Assembly: GCA_034670405.1 (NCBI GenBank)
Contig: JAXDDX010000014.1
Location: forward strand, 2,289,001 to 2,353,000
DNA: 64,000 bases
Origin: Hoplostethus atlanticus
Lineage: Eukaryota; Chordata; Actinopteri; Trachichthyiformes; Trachichthyidae
Reading direction: 5' to 3'
In this document: positions 1-12,400 of the stretch, one piece after another
Layout: every line of letters starts with the position of its first letter
Numbering within the stretch: the first letter of the stretch is position 1
Position numbers and translations under genes: made by a program
Notes under the pieces: generated by a model
The model's database searches: none
Told to the model about the DNA's origin: nothing
What the model saw: only the letters and a program-made list of their open reading frames with translations

Positions 1-370
1 TTCAAATTGTGAACATAACTAAGAACTGTAAAAATGAAAGATGGAAAATAAGTTATTTGAAAAATTACAATTCATTCACTGCTATCAATCATTCACTGCT
101 GCAATCTTTTTTTTTTTTTTTCATGTGAAGATTGCCAGCAGCCTAAAACAATTTTACTTTCTCAACCAACCAATCTCAATAGATTTCAAGGCAGGACACT
201 TATCATGGAAATTCTCTTCCTGGGCCTATGCTGTTGTACATTTCCATGAACAATCTATATTATTCACTGTCTTCGGACAGAGATCAGGGATTTATATAAA
301 GAACAGGCAGACAGGCAGAGAGAAAATAGATGGCATTTTATTTCCTGCAGGAAGCGAGAGAGAGAAAACG

Positions 371-371
371 G

Positions 372-396
<25 letters not shown>
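371..396. repeat. (GA)n microsatellite
   Basis: Uninterrupted GA dinucleotide run of about 13 units, preceded by an impure GA-rich stretch from about 356. Confidence 0.9.
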
Positions 397-402
<6 letters not shown>

Positions 403-709
403 GTACAGTATGTCTCTCTAGCCCATTCTTCGGAAAAGAGTTTTGGTGCAGAGGTCATTATTTAGTCTTGTGATCTGGATAGCCAGTGCTGCAGAGGCCT
501 AATGAAAAGTGCCTTAAACCCTGTCTCTTTGTGTCACTTTTGTTAGACAATATGATGGATGGTCCATTTTACAGCCTATTTCATCCGCTGTGCTGTTCTA
601 AACTATATTTTCAGGGTGCTTTTACTTGAAACATCCATTTTTGTGTGACATGGTTATTCATCAGGGAGCTGGGCACCAAGGCTTTCAAGGAGGTGGGGGA
701 GAGGCACGA

Positions 710-726
710 CCCCCCCCCCCCCCCCC
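710..726. repeat. (C)n homopolymer
   Basis: Seventeen consecutive C residues; length is likely polymorphic and prone to sequencing error. Confidence 0.85.
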
Positions 727-801
727 ACTCCCACCCACCGCACACTCCTCAAAAATACATAAAAATATAGTCCATCAACCCAATCCCCGACATACACAAA
801 C

Positions 802-821
802 AAACACACACACACACACAC
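802..821. repeat. (CA)n microsatellite
   Basis: About 10 CA units, preceded by an imperfect CA-rich stretch from about 790. Confidence 0.85.
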
Positions 822-1597
822 GTTTAATACTCTCAACGTTGCTGAGGGCACACCAGGGGGGCATTATGAGGATGCCCCCAGGATGGACATTTGTCAATTG
901 CTTAAAAAAAGAAGAAGAATGGTCGGCTGCACCATCCCTCTCCAGATTCAATTACAGCAGCCTAGACAGCCTTTCTTCCTGTTCATAAACCGGTCCATCT
1001 CACATTGTGACACTCTGGAGGGAGGGTTGGGTAATGAGCAGACCTAAGGGGACGTGGGATAGCCAGTCAGCCAGTCAGTCCTCCAGGTCACACTAACACA
1101 GAGAGGGAACATTAAAAATGAGCCCAGGGACCCGGAGGGGGGTTTATGTGGTTATAAGGTCTCATCTGTGTCCGGTTGTGAAAATTATGGCTGTAATTTC
1201 CATTCTGCCTGATGAATGGCATCTACAATTTTTACTTGGGTGATTGCCTTCCATAAATCTTCTCAGATTAAACAGTGTACTCTGTACTGATAGCACTTAA
1301 AAAGCAATCTCCTTCTCTGATGGCATCCTGCATGCTGTAGTTCATGAGGTACAGTAGACTCAAAATAGAGTCTCGGATGGAAAGAGTTGAACGGGTACTC
1401 ACTCACATGCACTGATGAACTGATGAACTCACTTTTGTTTTGAAACCACACCTGTTTTACACGCACACCACATGTGGACACGCACATCCAGCAAGATTCA
1501 ACGCTCAGTTTCCCAAATGACAACCCAAACAGCCATGCTTGAGGAATCCCTTATGTTATGAGGTTTCTATGTGTGATTTGTGTCATACATAACTGCT

Positions 1598-1601
<4 letters not shown>

Positions 1602-1635
<34 letters not shown>
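1602..1635. repeat. (CA)n microsatellite
   Basis: About 16 CA units. The open frames crossing it read as alternating Thr-His or Cys-Val, the signature of a translated microsatellite rather than a gene. Confidence 0.92.
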
Positions 1636-1639
<4 letters not shown>

Positions 1640-1934
1640 CACCAGTGCGCCCACGCTCCCTGTGCAGCAGTATACTATACCAAACTAGTGTCCTGTCCTC
1701 GGGGTAGGTCATGTCATGCAAGCCCATGGTTGACACACCGCTCTAGGGCTTTCACACATCTGGACCCCTCTCACCCTGCTCCCCTCCTAACTCCCACAGG
1801 CTGAATAGCCCCTGTGAAGGCCTTTGGACATCACTGTGGTTATGTCGTAGCAGCTGGGGACTACAGTACATGGTTTTTCTCCTACCCTGTCAGAAAAAGG
1901 TCAGGGTCCCACAGCACCAACTGGCACTCACCCA

Positions 1935-1935
<1 letters not shown>

Positions 1936-1974
<39 letters not shown>
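1936..1974. repeat. (CA)n microsatellite
   Basis: About 19 CA units followed by an impure CA/TA tail to about 2011. It lies about 220 bp left of the long-TIR element. Confidence 0.92.
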
Positions 1975-1976
<2 letters not shown>

Positions 1977-2189
1977 CAAGCGCGCAGACACAGACATACA
2001 CACACATACACAGGACACAAGGGGGCATGTAGACAGATTGCAGCCGCTTCCTATAGTATGCAATACGTTGTACTTCTAAATATAATGTAGTCTGTACAGC
2101 TCCGAGTACATTATTCACTGTGTCTTTGCGTGTCGTCATGGCAATGGAGCCATCTTGATGATGATTCCTTACAATGTGTTCCGCTGATC

Positions 2190-2197
2190 AGAGCACA
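2190..2197. repeat. Target-site duplication, left copy
   Basis: Sequence AGAGCACA lies directly outside the left end of the long-TIR element and is repeated exactly at 3436-3443. An 8-bp duplication is what hAT and P superfamily insertions leave. Confidence 0.85.
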
Positions 2198-2466
2198 CAT
2201 AGACATATATACATAGACGCCGCATTGGCCTGTGGATCGTACGTAAACGTCGCCGCCATATTGGTTCGGACAAGACTGGCCTGTAAACAAATACAAGTAA
2301 ACGGGGAGCTGCGGTTTTTCTGTCTGAAAAGCACTATAACATTTACATTTCTCAACCGATTTCAGTGAGTCGTTTTATATTCAGGGGTTTATGGTCTACG
2401 TGGAGTAGAAAAAAAGGTTTTGTCTCCAGTTACTTAGAATCTCGATAGTTAGGCTATAATCGCTGT
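2198..2466 (+). repeat. Left terminal inverted repeat
   Basis: Inverted match to 3168-3435. It includes GCCGCCATATTGG at 2252-2264, a perfect fit to the YY1 core (CCGCCATNTTG), in a block that is fully identical in both arms. Confidence 0.85.
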
Positions 2467-3167
2467 GTATCAACTGTTTCTCTTTGGGAAACCTTCAAAG
2501 TGTGAGAAAAGTTAGCTAGCCAGCTAACTACAGTCAGATTCATAATATGTCAGACGCTTAGCCGAAACGAGTAGCTTGTCATAAAAATCGGTTTGGAGAA
2601 ATATAGATATATAAATAGATGAAAATCTTGATTATAGGCCATTTGAATTTTCCCTCTTTATTTGCCCTCTGGGGATCAATAAAGGCGTATCTTATCTTAT
2701 AATTGTCTTTGTCTGTAATTGTGTGTCTTGGAGTATATCTGTATCCTTTCACTGCTATAAAAATATAGAAAGCAGACTGACTGCCAGTGTCTCACTATTG
2801 TAATTTGTATTTGCCGATTTTGTTCCATTTTTCTCAGTGATGGTCAATTATTAGTACTTAAAAATGCGCTATTTAGATTTTTTCCCCCCAGTATTTTAAA
2901 GTGAATGAGCTGTGTTCTGACCTGGAGCACAAGAAAAGCTAAAATGATTGGGACATGGACAGAAAAAGAACTTTCTGTACATTTCATGTACATTAAATTA
3001 TATTATATATGGACGTCTCCACAAGTATTAACCAAGGAAAATAAGCCAAATCCATGCTTGACAAACCTGAGTTTTTACAATGCCTTATGACAATGAATTA
3101 TTTTCCACCATGTAAGTAATTCAGTTCATGTGAGCCTAACGTTGACACTGCTCTCTTGAGCGTCTAG

Positions 3168-3435
3168 CAGCAATTATAGCCTAACTAAGTAACTGGAGAC
3201 AAAACTTTTTTTTCTACTCCACGTAGATCATAAACCCTTGAATATAATTAAGGACTCACTGAAATCGGTTGAGAAATGTAAACGTTATAGTGCTTTTCAT
3301 CCAGAAAAACCGCAGCTCCCCGTTTACTTGTATTTGTTTACAGGCCAGTCTTGTCCGAACCAATATGGCGGCGACGTTTACGTATCGTAGCAATGGGCAG
3401 AAGCAGTCAATGCGGCGTCTATGTATATGTCTATG
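3168..3435 (-). repeat. Right terminal inverted repeat
   Basis: Inverted match to 2198-2466. The YY1-like motif reads CCAATATGGCGGC on the plus strand at 3360-3372. Small differences from the left arm occur near the outer end (about 20 bp differing around 3385-3410) and next to the interior (a 10-bp indel). Confidence 0.85.
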
Positions 3436-3443
3436 AGAGCACA
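3436..3443. repeat. Target-site duplication, right copy
   Basis: AGAGCACA, exact match to 2190-2197, directly after the right TIR. Confidence 0.85.
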
Positions 3444-5691
3444 GACCACTATATCCCTTTCCTCTCTCTGTCGCCAGTTGGTAGCTGGACACTAAAGCAC
3501 CACAGGGGAGGTGTTGACCCTGTTTGAGTAGAGTAACCCCTGCATCTGTCTGCAATACTACTTGATCAGCGGAAAGTTTGCCACGAGGTACATGTCCAGC
3601 AAAGCAATTGTGTATGCAGAACCACTATTCCAAAGGCTCTGCATCACTACAGTAAACAGCCTCACGGCTACCTACGCAAAAAAACAAGTTTTAACATTTT
3701 GGAATTAAAGGTTGCATGTGTTTACAAAATTATTAAATTATTTGATATTGCATTTCAACAGTGTTTATCTGAACCTGGCCTTAGATCTGCTGGACTTGGT
3801 CATTTATTGATCCGGCACTAGTTACTAAAAGGAGGTTGAAGACGTGGGCACATATGTTGGGTGAGGACTATGTGGCTGCATGATACGTTTCCAACTCCCT
3901 TGACCCCATCTAACCTCCGGCGTGAAGTTCTACTCAGGAAAAGGAGTTGCTTTAGTGGTTTTTAAACTGACATTAATAATAATCTTTAAACGTCTACACA
4001 GCACACCGCTTGATACCATCCTGTAATTTCCAAGTAAGTAATTATTAAGAAATTAAATATTTCAAGTGTGAAGACTCAATAATAACTCGTTGCACAAATA
4101 TATTTGGTAATGTTTGTGTACATGATAAGCTGTTGCAAAAATTGATACAATGCAGCAAATACAGAATATTTAACTGATATTGTAGATTTTTTTTCCATTG
4201 GTGGAGATATTGACTTTAGTTTTATTTTATGTAGTAATATGACAATTTTTTTTTTTCTCCCTAAATCATTGTGTCACAGCTAAGGTTTGAAGGGGTGCTT
4301 TGCAGAGACACATGGGAACATGAGGTCAGAATACAATTTGCAGACGGCCTGCCCCTGAGGATAATAAAATCTTCTCACTCACAGGGAGCAAAATTGGAAT
4401 TAATTCAATTTGTCACGGTGACAATTTGGACTTTGATTAAAAGGACTCAGAGACAATGGCTTCGGTGCTAATTTGTATTGTTTGAGCACAAATTGTAAAG
4501 AGATCAATCTACTTGGTTGTTAGATGTCTGTGTTTATTGTCTGAATTTTAGACTCTGTGACATCAATACACGGCTTTCCAGTAAACAACTATGGCTGCTA
4601 ATGCTGATGTCTCCCTGTGACTTGAATGTTGGTAGAATACAAAAACACAAGAAATGATCTGCATTTGCTTTTAGTGTGTGTAGACAGAAATAAAAGATGG
4701 AAAAATAAAAGGAACCAATTACGGATAATGAACTCACCGAAGTCGAAGTTGTACGGTGGGATTCGTTATAATGAATGCACAACTTAGGCAAGGTTCCCAT
4801 AATGCCACTGTTTACCTCTGGTGCCAATATACTGTATTGCCCCTGCCTTTCTCCTCTCACCTCCATTTCCTCCTCCAAAGCATCTCCCACTCAACTCCCT
4901 CCCTTTTGGTTCTGTGAATAACCTCCAATCATTTACAATAAGGTCTCCTCAGAGAGCTTAGTAATATGATGATGCTGTATTTCTAAAACAAGGTAGTATA
5001 AAACAATAGCGCCATGTAAAAAAAAAAAAAAAGAAAAAAAAGAAAAAAGAAAACGGGCCCAAATGGCGGCACTGTTCAGCCATACATCACAGTATAGATG
5101 CAGGACAGGGAAATATGCTGACACCAAGCCTCTATCTACCTTTCTTACCCTCCATGGACACTTCATAAAACAAACGGTGGGTGTAAATTTAGGGGATGCA
5201 GCCATAAACAATAGGCCACTGGGAAAAGTTTAGAGAGTTCAGCTTCGGATAACAGTTTAGCCAGGAGAACCTACTGATGATGAATAGGTTTGTTTGTCAC
5301 CTTTCTTCGTTCTCTGGGGACCAGTGATACGGATCAGAGCAGGAGAGAGGGGAAGAGGATACAGGAGAAAAAGAAAAACAGCATCCTAAATAGAACAATA
5401 TTACAGCCAGCACAGAAAATAGCTGGCGCGTGTGCCTTTAACAGTCCACCTAATGTGACATGTCAGATATATTTTTTTAAAACATTCTCAATGGGGGCTA
5501 TTTTTTACTGTCATGTCAAGGCCAGCGTCCATATCGTAGCCAAAACTCCATTCGGTAAATCATCGATGAACGTGGTAGTTTACTTACCTTACTGTTGAAA
5601 CGATGAGAAAAAATATCCCCTATAGCAGTCATGTATACCCAGAAATACACATGAACATGCGCACATACATGCACAGACCAGACACACCCCC

Positions 5692-5710
5692 CACACACAC
5701 ACACACACAC
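5692..5710. repeat. (CA)n microsatellite
   Basis: About 9 units, within a longer impure CA/TG-rich stretch 5640-5740. Confidence 0.8.
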
Positions 5711-7779
5711 GCATATACACTGCATGCACACACACACAACTTTTGATTTTAATAGCCTCATGAGCATATGCCTAACAATGTGCACAGATAACAAACAAGG
5801 TCCCTTGAGACATGTGAAATACGCTGCACATTCATTTCATAGCATAACAAATAATGCATCACTATTTCTGCAAAATGAATAATTGTGTGTGATGTAAGAG
5901 AGTTTGTGTGTGAGAGAGAGGGAGAGAAAAAGAGAGAGAGAATCCATGTCTGCAAGTGGGCTGTATCTTTCAGAGTACCTCAGGGGAAATGTGGTGTTTT
6001 AGATAATGACAGGTCCCTTGCATTTGCTGATACCTGGCTCTGCATTACACCATGAACAATACCTCATCACCATTCTCAGCCTGGCTGTTGTCATTTATCA
6101 GCAATACACACTCTGAATAAGTAAACACAGTCACTGCAAGGCTATAAACCATATAAAAACAAGTATGATGAAGATGATGGTGCGTGGGAGTGTGTATGTG
6201 TGTGTGTGTGTGCATGTGAGTGCATGAATTCCTCTGCATTTAACTGATTCAGCCTGAAGATTGGACCTTGCTGTGTACGTTATTATCATTGTGCAGTGGA
6301 AAAACATATACACACACACACCCACACACACAGACCTGCCCAACTTCTCATCATTGTAGAAAGTTAAAAAATAACAATTGAAAAGAAATTCTATAACTTT
6401 TAATGAAAGGCAGTGTTACTTGTTACACACCATTCTCGATGTAATGTTCCGCCATACGAGGCACTGAGTGTCCAGTGGATTGTAACTTTCTTTGCCTTGG
6501 CCTTTGATCTGATTTGAGTAGTCATCATTAACACAGATCAATGTGATATGGCTTTAATGAACCTTACCCTTGTAATGAAAGGTTTAATAAATGATATTAA
6601 ATAAAAGTATAATAGGCATATCGAGAAGAAGACCAATGGCTGTTAAAAGAGAAAATGTTTTGGCGCTGTTATGGTCAGTGCTGTCTATCCAGCAGCACTG
6701 TTTGAATAAAATGGGTCACTGGCCGAGAGCTATTGGCTATAAATTTGGGAAAATAAAAACCACATAGATTTTGTAAAGGTTTATCAGAGGGTGAATACTC
6801 TCTCAGAGGTACAGTCTTCTCACGTAAATTTAAGAAGTGAAGTGGAAATAAACTTGGGATGCTTGTCCTTATGATGGATGAGGTTTCTGTCATAGAAAGG
6901 GCATACTTCACTGTTGTTCCACTGACTGCTGTTTTGAGAAGCATATCTATTGTGAAAGAGCAAGTGTGCCTTGTCCTTCAAGAAACTTGAGAGTAGATTT
7001 GGTATGTGTTATAGAGGCTATGGTCAGAGGGCATCCTCCACACAGAAAGAGAGAGGAGAGAGAGAAAAGAGACCCATACTTTGTAGAAACGCAGAGGAAG
7101 GGCAGGCTTGCTTGCAAAGCCTGGCTAGAATCTGAGGAAGCGGTTTGCACTGTCTTTCTGTATTAAGATCAAGTGTACGCCTGGAGGAAGGATAGGCAAC
7201 GGGATATAGAAGTCATGACCTTGCCCTTTGCTGTGAGTGGACTGATCATCAGGAAGGCTTTTCTGATAACTTGAAAAAGAAAGACATATTGTGAGAAACT
7301 CGGGAGATATGAACCTTGAAAACACAGGGCCCCGAGGTCTCAAAGTAAAAAACTGTCAAAAAAAAACATTCGATCTCTCTCTGTCTCTCTCTCTCGCTCC
7401 GTCACACAACCTGGCAGTTTGTCATGAGGCTCTGAGTCTTGTTTGTAGTCTTGCTCAGCCTTTTACTGCTATTGTCCTCGACTGACTAAGATACTATGAG
7501 GATGAAACTATGATATTTACAAAATGTATATTTACGATTAATAGATTTACAGCTGAATTACTGTTTTACTTAAAAGTTGCTGCACGGCTCACAGCGGACA
7601 CATTAACGCATTAGAGGTGTTAAGAGCTTCTGAATTGGATTTGTGACCCAAACGTTTAAAGAAAACTAATAGAAGAGAAAATGACTCCGGCCGCGGCAGG
7701 ACTAAAGGTGTGGTTTTGCAGCGGCAGCGAACTGAAAGAAATTGTATATAATGCAGTCTCATCAAAACACATAGCTGTG

Positions 7780-7807
<28 letters not shown>
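7780..7807. repeat. (CA)n microsatellite
   Basis: About 14 CA units. Confidence 0.9.
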
Positions 7808-7811
<4 letters not shown>

Positions 7812-7962
7812 TACAAATTAAAATCGTTATCGTTGGGGTATCTTTTCATTGAGGGCTATCATTTCCTTGGGCAATCATAGCTTTTCTCTTATCCATATTG
7901 GAAACGACATAGCCCCAACCATCACCATCTCCCTTTGAGAAATCACACCCATGCATCTGCCT

Positions 7963-7991
7963 GCACACACACACACACACACACACACACC
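7963..7991. repeat. (CA)n microsatellite
   Basis: About 14 CA units, only about 155 bp after the previous CA tract. Confidence 0.9.
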
Positions 7992-8809
7992 AGAAGACAC
8001 ACTAGAACACACACCAACCACATATACCTTCACTTTCTCAGGCATTTTCATTATGAGGGATCCATGCAGTGGTGATTCTACATCTGCTTGTCAACAATAC
8101 TGCCGTGACATGCCAGATTTGTCAAGCTAATGGAAATGGCGGCTGGTGAAGGTCAGCAGTGTCACATGGTGATGAGCCACGAGAGGGTGGAGACTATGGG
8201 GAGGCAGTCAGGTGACCACATTAAAACAGAGAGTCTGGTTGGTAGAGACGCAGCAGCCGTAATAGACAATGAGCAAGAGAGGCAAACAGGAGGCAAAGCA
8301 TGAATGATGCATGAACGCTGCTATTATATAAAGAGGAGCCATGGAAAACTAACACGGGCAGCTTGGAGTTAGGAGTCATGGCAAATGGTACTGGCGGGAT
8401 AATGTCAGTTTTGTTTGTGTGTGTGAGTGTGCGTGTGTGTGTGCGAGCGCAATTCAAGGGTATATCCATCTCTGCCTGTTTACAAAGTGTGTAGATTTGT
8501 ATTCTCCCAGCAGAATGCCTGAGCTATATTCGCCAAGTGAAGCCAAATGTCTGGAAATTCAGATGGATGCCTCATTTCAGGCCGTGGTGCTGGAGATAGA
8601 CTGACAGAAGGGTGAGAGTAGCCGGTGGTCAGGGTCCTGGCTAGGATTCATTTAGACCCCCAGGCCAGATTACCAGCCATCTGCACGGTGCTATAGATAT
8701 CTACAGTCTGCTCCAGTGGTTGGAAGGAGGGAGACATGGGAGACGGAAGAATGGAAGAGTGACCTTTGAGTGAATGAGTGAAGAGAGAGAGAAGGCTCAT
8801 AGGACGGAC

Positions 8810-8813
8810 AGAG

Positions 8814-8846
<33 letters not shown>
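8810..8846. repeat. (GA)n microsatellite
   Basis: GA run with one interruption near its 5' end. The open frames across it read as Arg-Glu or Ser-Leu repeats and are not genes. Confidence 0.9.
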
Positions 8847-8847
<1 letters not shown>

Positions 8848-9433
8848 GACTGACAATGATGGATGGAGACCCTCACAATCTGGAGGAAACGGAAGGAGCA
8901 TGACTTACACCCAGCCATGTCCTACAGTACATCACTTATGCCTGCTTGGCACAGCCCAAGGCTTGGAGGAAGAGGAAAGGTGAAGGAGTCTGTCAGTTCC
9001 ATCTTCTCGCAGGTGCTTGGAGACAAGTCATTTGTCAAAGTTTGTCATTGGCTCTGAGGTTATCTTGTCTCTCTGATAGAAGATGATAGGAGGAGCATCA
9101 GAGTTGTGTGTGTGTGTGTATGTATGTGTGTGTATGATGGGGAGGCGTGTGGAAGAGGGGGGGGGACTTTCATTTGGTCTCTATATATAAAACATCCATC
9201 ACACGTCAGACGTGTACGTGTCACCTAACCAGGCAAATCTAATGGTGTGATCTTGTGGAAGTGAGCAGGGGGAAATCGATTTTGAAAAGTTGTGAGTGAA
9301 GTTTATTAAGTAGTCAGGGCTTTGCAAGTGCTGGAGGCCTGCGTCGATCATTCAGTGAAAAAACAGCACAACATTTTTTAAAGAAATTGAACCGAGCTTA
9401 TGTATGAAAATGAAAATGGAAGTGCAGCCCTCC

Positions 9434-9490
9434 TCTGTCTGTCTATCTATCCATCTATCTAACTGTCTGTCTGTCTGTCTGTCTGTCTGC
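9434..9490. repeat. (CTGT)n / (CTAT)n microsatellite
   Basis: Tetranucleotide array: a CTGT/CTAT mixed part and then a purer CTGT run from about 9463. Confidence 0.85.
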
Positions 9491-12400
9491 AGTATACAAA
9501 CAAATAGGTAAAGATAAAATACAGTAGTGTTTAGTGTTAAATGTAACTCAGCAACTCGGTGGCTTGCTGCATTGGATTGAGGCCAGCAGCTTTGTACTGG
9601 CCAGTGGCAAGTGTTAGTGTAAAAGAGTGACTTGTCGCTCTAAACCATGCATGTGATTCTATGTGGATGTCCGTCCTTACAAAGGGCCCTTCTGACTGAA
9701 TTGTTTGTGGATGGACGTCCCTTGGAATGGTTAGCAACACCAAAGCTGTCCAAACACATTTTGTGAACACGCATCAACTGCTCTGATACAGTGTGACACT
9801 GAGAGGCATCTGACATCTCTTCAGCATGTACTGTACATGTCACACGCGACAGCATACAAGGCCTGGAATATTTATGGGTGGTAGTTCATTCAAAACTGGG
9901 TCTTTATGGGGAATAGACAGTTAGACATGTTGTGACTTCATTATTTAATTCCTATCAGTTGCCTGACCAGTATTTTGTTCATTAATTGCCACCAGGAGCT
10001 AGAAAAACACTGTTAGGATTGTCCTTCTACTCTGAAATCATTTTAGTATTCTGGGCTCACAATATTTACACATACTTGTAACACTTTTGGTATTATTAAT
10101 TAAGATCATCAAAAACAGGCTCAAATGAGATAGAAGAAACATATGGACATATGGATAACAGCTTCCTACAGAGCCTCGCAAAATGATTACAGAAAGAAAT
10201 GTAAGGTTTCAGTTGTCTCCAACATGGCACAGTGCCTGAGCACAGGTCGGCTCCTATTCTCCAAAATAAAATAATAAAAACTAGGATGACCTTGAATTAG
10301 CTGGGGCTGGCTCTCTGGCACAGGCTCAGCCTAGATGGAATTCTAAAATTACTGCTGGGGGGTCAGTGAGGGCCCTTGTCCTGGGAATAGAGAACCACGG
10401 GCTGTGTTTTGCCTCGCCGGTGAGGTGGAGGAGAAACAGTCAGAGACAGATGAGTGGAAGATAAAGAGTGTGACTCTATATTAGACAGCCTCTCCTCATG
10501 TCTTCATCCCTCCCTGTTGATGGTTTGTATAGGCCGTGCCCGGGTTGGCCGTGAAAAGGCAGCAGTAGCCAAGGTCACGATGACTGGGCCCTACTAACAT
10601 GAAACTTGAGAGGTAGAACAGTAAAATCCTAGGGCTCATTCATTTCTTTTATGGAAATGGCAAGCATTCCTTCAGACCCATTACCATTAACTCTAAATGT
10701 CTGCAGTCTAGGCTTTACAGACTAATCTAAAAAAAATCACATATTTCAAGCTCATTATATTGTAGGATGAATTGGAATATAAAATCGCAACATTAAAAGG
10801 GAAAAACTGATTGATTTAGATTTGAGAAGAAAATGCCAAGCTCATTCGGAAATAAAACATCATCTCTTTTTTTCTGGAAAGTTTGAGTACACAAATATTG
10901 AGTAAAATCTTACTTTCTTACAGTCAAAGGGTATGACCTTGAGTGAGTTGGATTGTCAAAATGTTAGCATAATCCCTGAGGCTATTAAAAAACAACATTG
11001 AACTTTTTTTAATTCTTGTTCCCGCTCTCCGTAGTTGAGATGTTCATAGGCTTACATTTTCATACACAGAAAAAGAAAATCAGTTGTACGTCTTGTGTTA
11101 TACACACTTTGACCTTAAGAGAAGATAAGGTTTGAACTGACATAGCTTTGGCAAAATGTCAATACAGCCTACACAAATGTAGCCCAATATTTTGACAACT
11201 GCCTTGAGCACAATATCTCCAATGTCTCTGAACCTGATATGCTGAAGTTCCCGCGTTACTTCAGACACCGAGGATGATTTCTTTGTTAGCTTCATTTTGG
11301 AATATGGACTTTGATTAGTTTACATGTGTACACGTTTCATATGTTCATCAACAGAGTGCGAATTTATTCAAACCGATGCCGTGTGAAGCTCGGGGGGCCT
11401 CAACATTCGTCTGTTGTCCGCACTTGTTGACCTCATTATAATGCTAGTGGTCGCTGATTGATGGACACGCCGCTGATCTATCACCTTGTCAACAGAAATG
11501 CTGAATACTGAATTACATATTCATCATTCTGCGAGCAGGTTGTTGAAATATGATCAATAAGAACAAACATGACAGCATAAAAACAGCCATTATTTAAGAT
11601 GTTGACACAAGCACAGGGCACAAGCTAACAACACTTGACCTTATGGCGCTTCGCACGCTGTCATACAGTCCAGTCCAGAATTCACTCTATCACAGCCTCC
11701 TTTGTGCCTGTCCTCTATCTGAACATAACTCGCTGAAAGATGGCGAGCTTAACCTACTGTATGGTCCGTAACCTTTGACCTGCGCGACTGTGTGCAGCAG
11801 CAGAAGTACGGTTGAATTTCGAGACATAAATGAATAGAGGGTAGAAGGGTATCTGGCTCTAAATGATGTCCGTCTGGAAGGTCGCAGGGCAAATGAGCAT
11901 GACTGGCCCTTTGCCAGCCCTCTAATTAATTAACAATGACAGGAGAAAACACCCAGTACAGGTCCAAAGGCACTGGCACATGTTGCAGCAATTTGTTAGG
12001 GGTGGAGAAGCACAATTAGAGAATTTGAGTGAAGCCAAGGACTCTTCGGACGAGGATGAGGATGTATACAACTGTTTATTGCTTCTGAAGCTGTCAACTA
12101 GATTTTAAATGCTTCTCATCCCGTTTCTCTCAACCGCGCAATAACTCATATCTGAGAAGAGGTGATATTGGACTGTCACAATGGCTTCAATAAGATCACG
12201 GCCCCCTGAAGCTATCTGCAGTCCATCACCATTACAGTCAAAGCAGACTCATGAACCCTATCTCTGTTGTTATCACCTCTCATGAAAGGGCCTCCTCATT
12301 GGCTCGTTTCATTTTTTTTTTTTATTCACTGTTGACACAGGGCCGACACCCACAGCTAAAAAGGTCCGTGAGGTTGAATAGTTTCATATAATACTTATTC

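Larger units (their letters stand above)
1..2189. other. Noncoding flank with microsatellites
   Basis: No recognisable coding sequence. It holds a poly-T run near 105-121, a (GA)n tract, a 17-base C homopolymer and several (CA)n tracts (listed separately). The short open frames here are translations of these simple repeats or have no family resemblance. Confidence 0.6.
2198..3435. mobile_element. Non-autonomous DNA transposon with long TIRs
   Basis: Seen: positions 2198-2466 are the reverse complement of about 3168-3435, with only scattered mismatches and small indels. The element begins CATAGACATAT and ends with its complement. An exact 8-bp duplication (AGAGCACA) flanks it. The interior, about 700 bp, is AT-rich and has no transposase-like frame. 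Around 2680-2700 the motif GGGATCAATAAAG followed by TATCTTATC-type repeats resembles a LINE 3' tail. Known: 8-bp duplications belong to hAT and P elements (also 8-9 bp in Merlin). P ends start with CA; hAT ends usually start CA or TA and are short. Inference: a fold-back or MITE-like derivative of a P or hAT family, mobilised in trans. The high similarity of the two arms and the intact duplication suggest a fairly young insertion. Confidence 0.85.
3444..9420. other. Noncoding, no recognised gene
   Basis: No coding family was recognised. Poly-A/T-rich tracts occur near 4240-4255 and 5018-5050. Several (CA)n and (GA)n microsatellites are listed separately. Open frames are short and scattered on both strands, with no codon or domain signal. 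Confidence 0.55.

Noticed and set aside
626..988. 120-codon frame with Pro-rich tract
   Set aside because: The Pro run comes from the (C)17 homopolymer and the His-Thr run from (CA)n.
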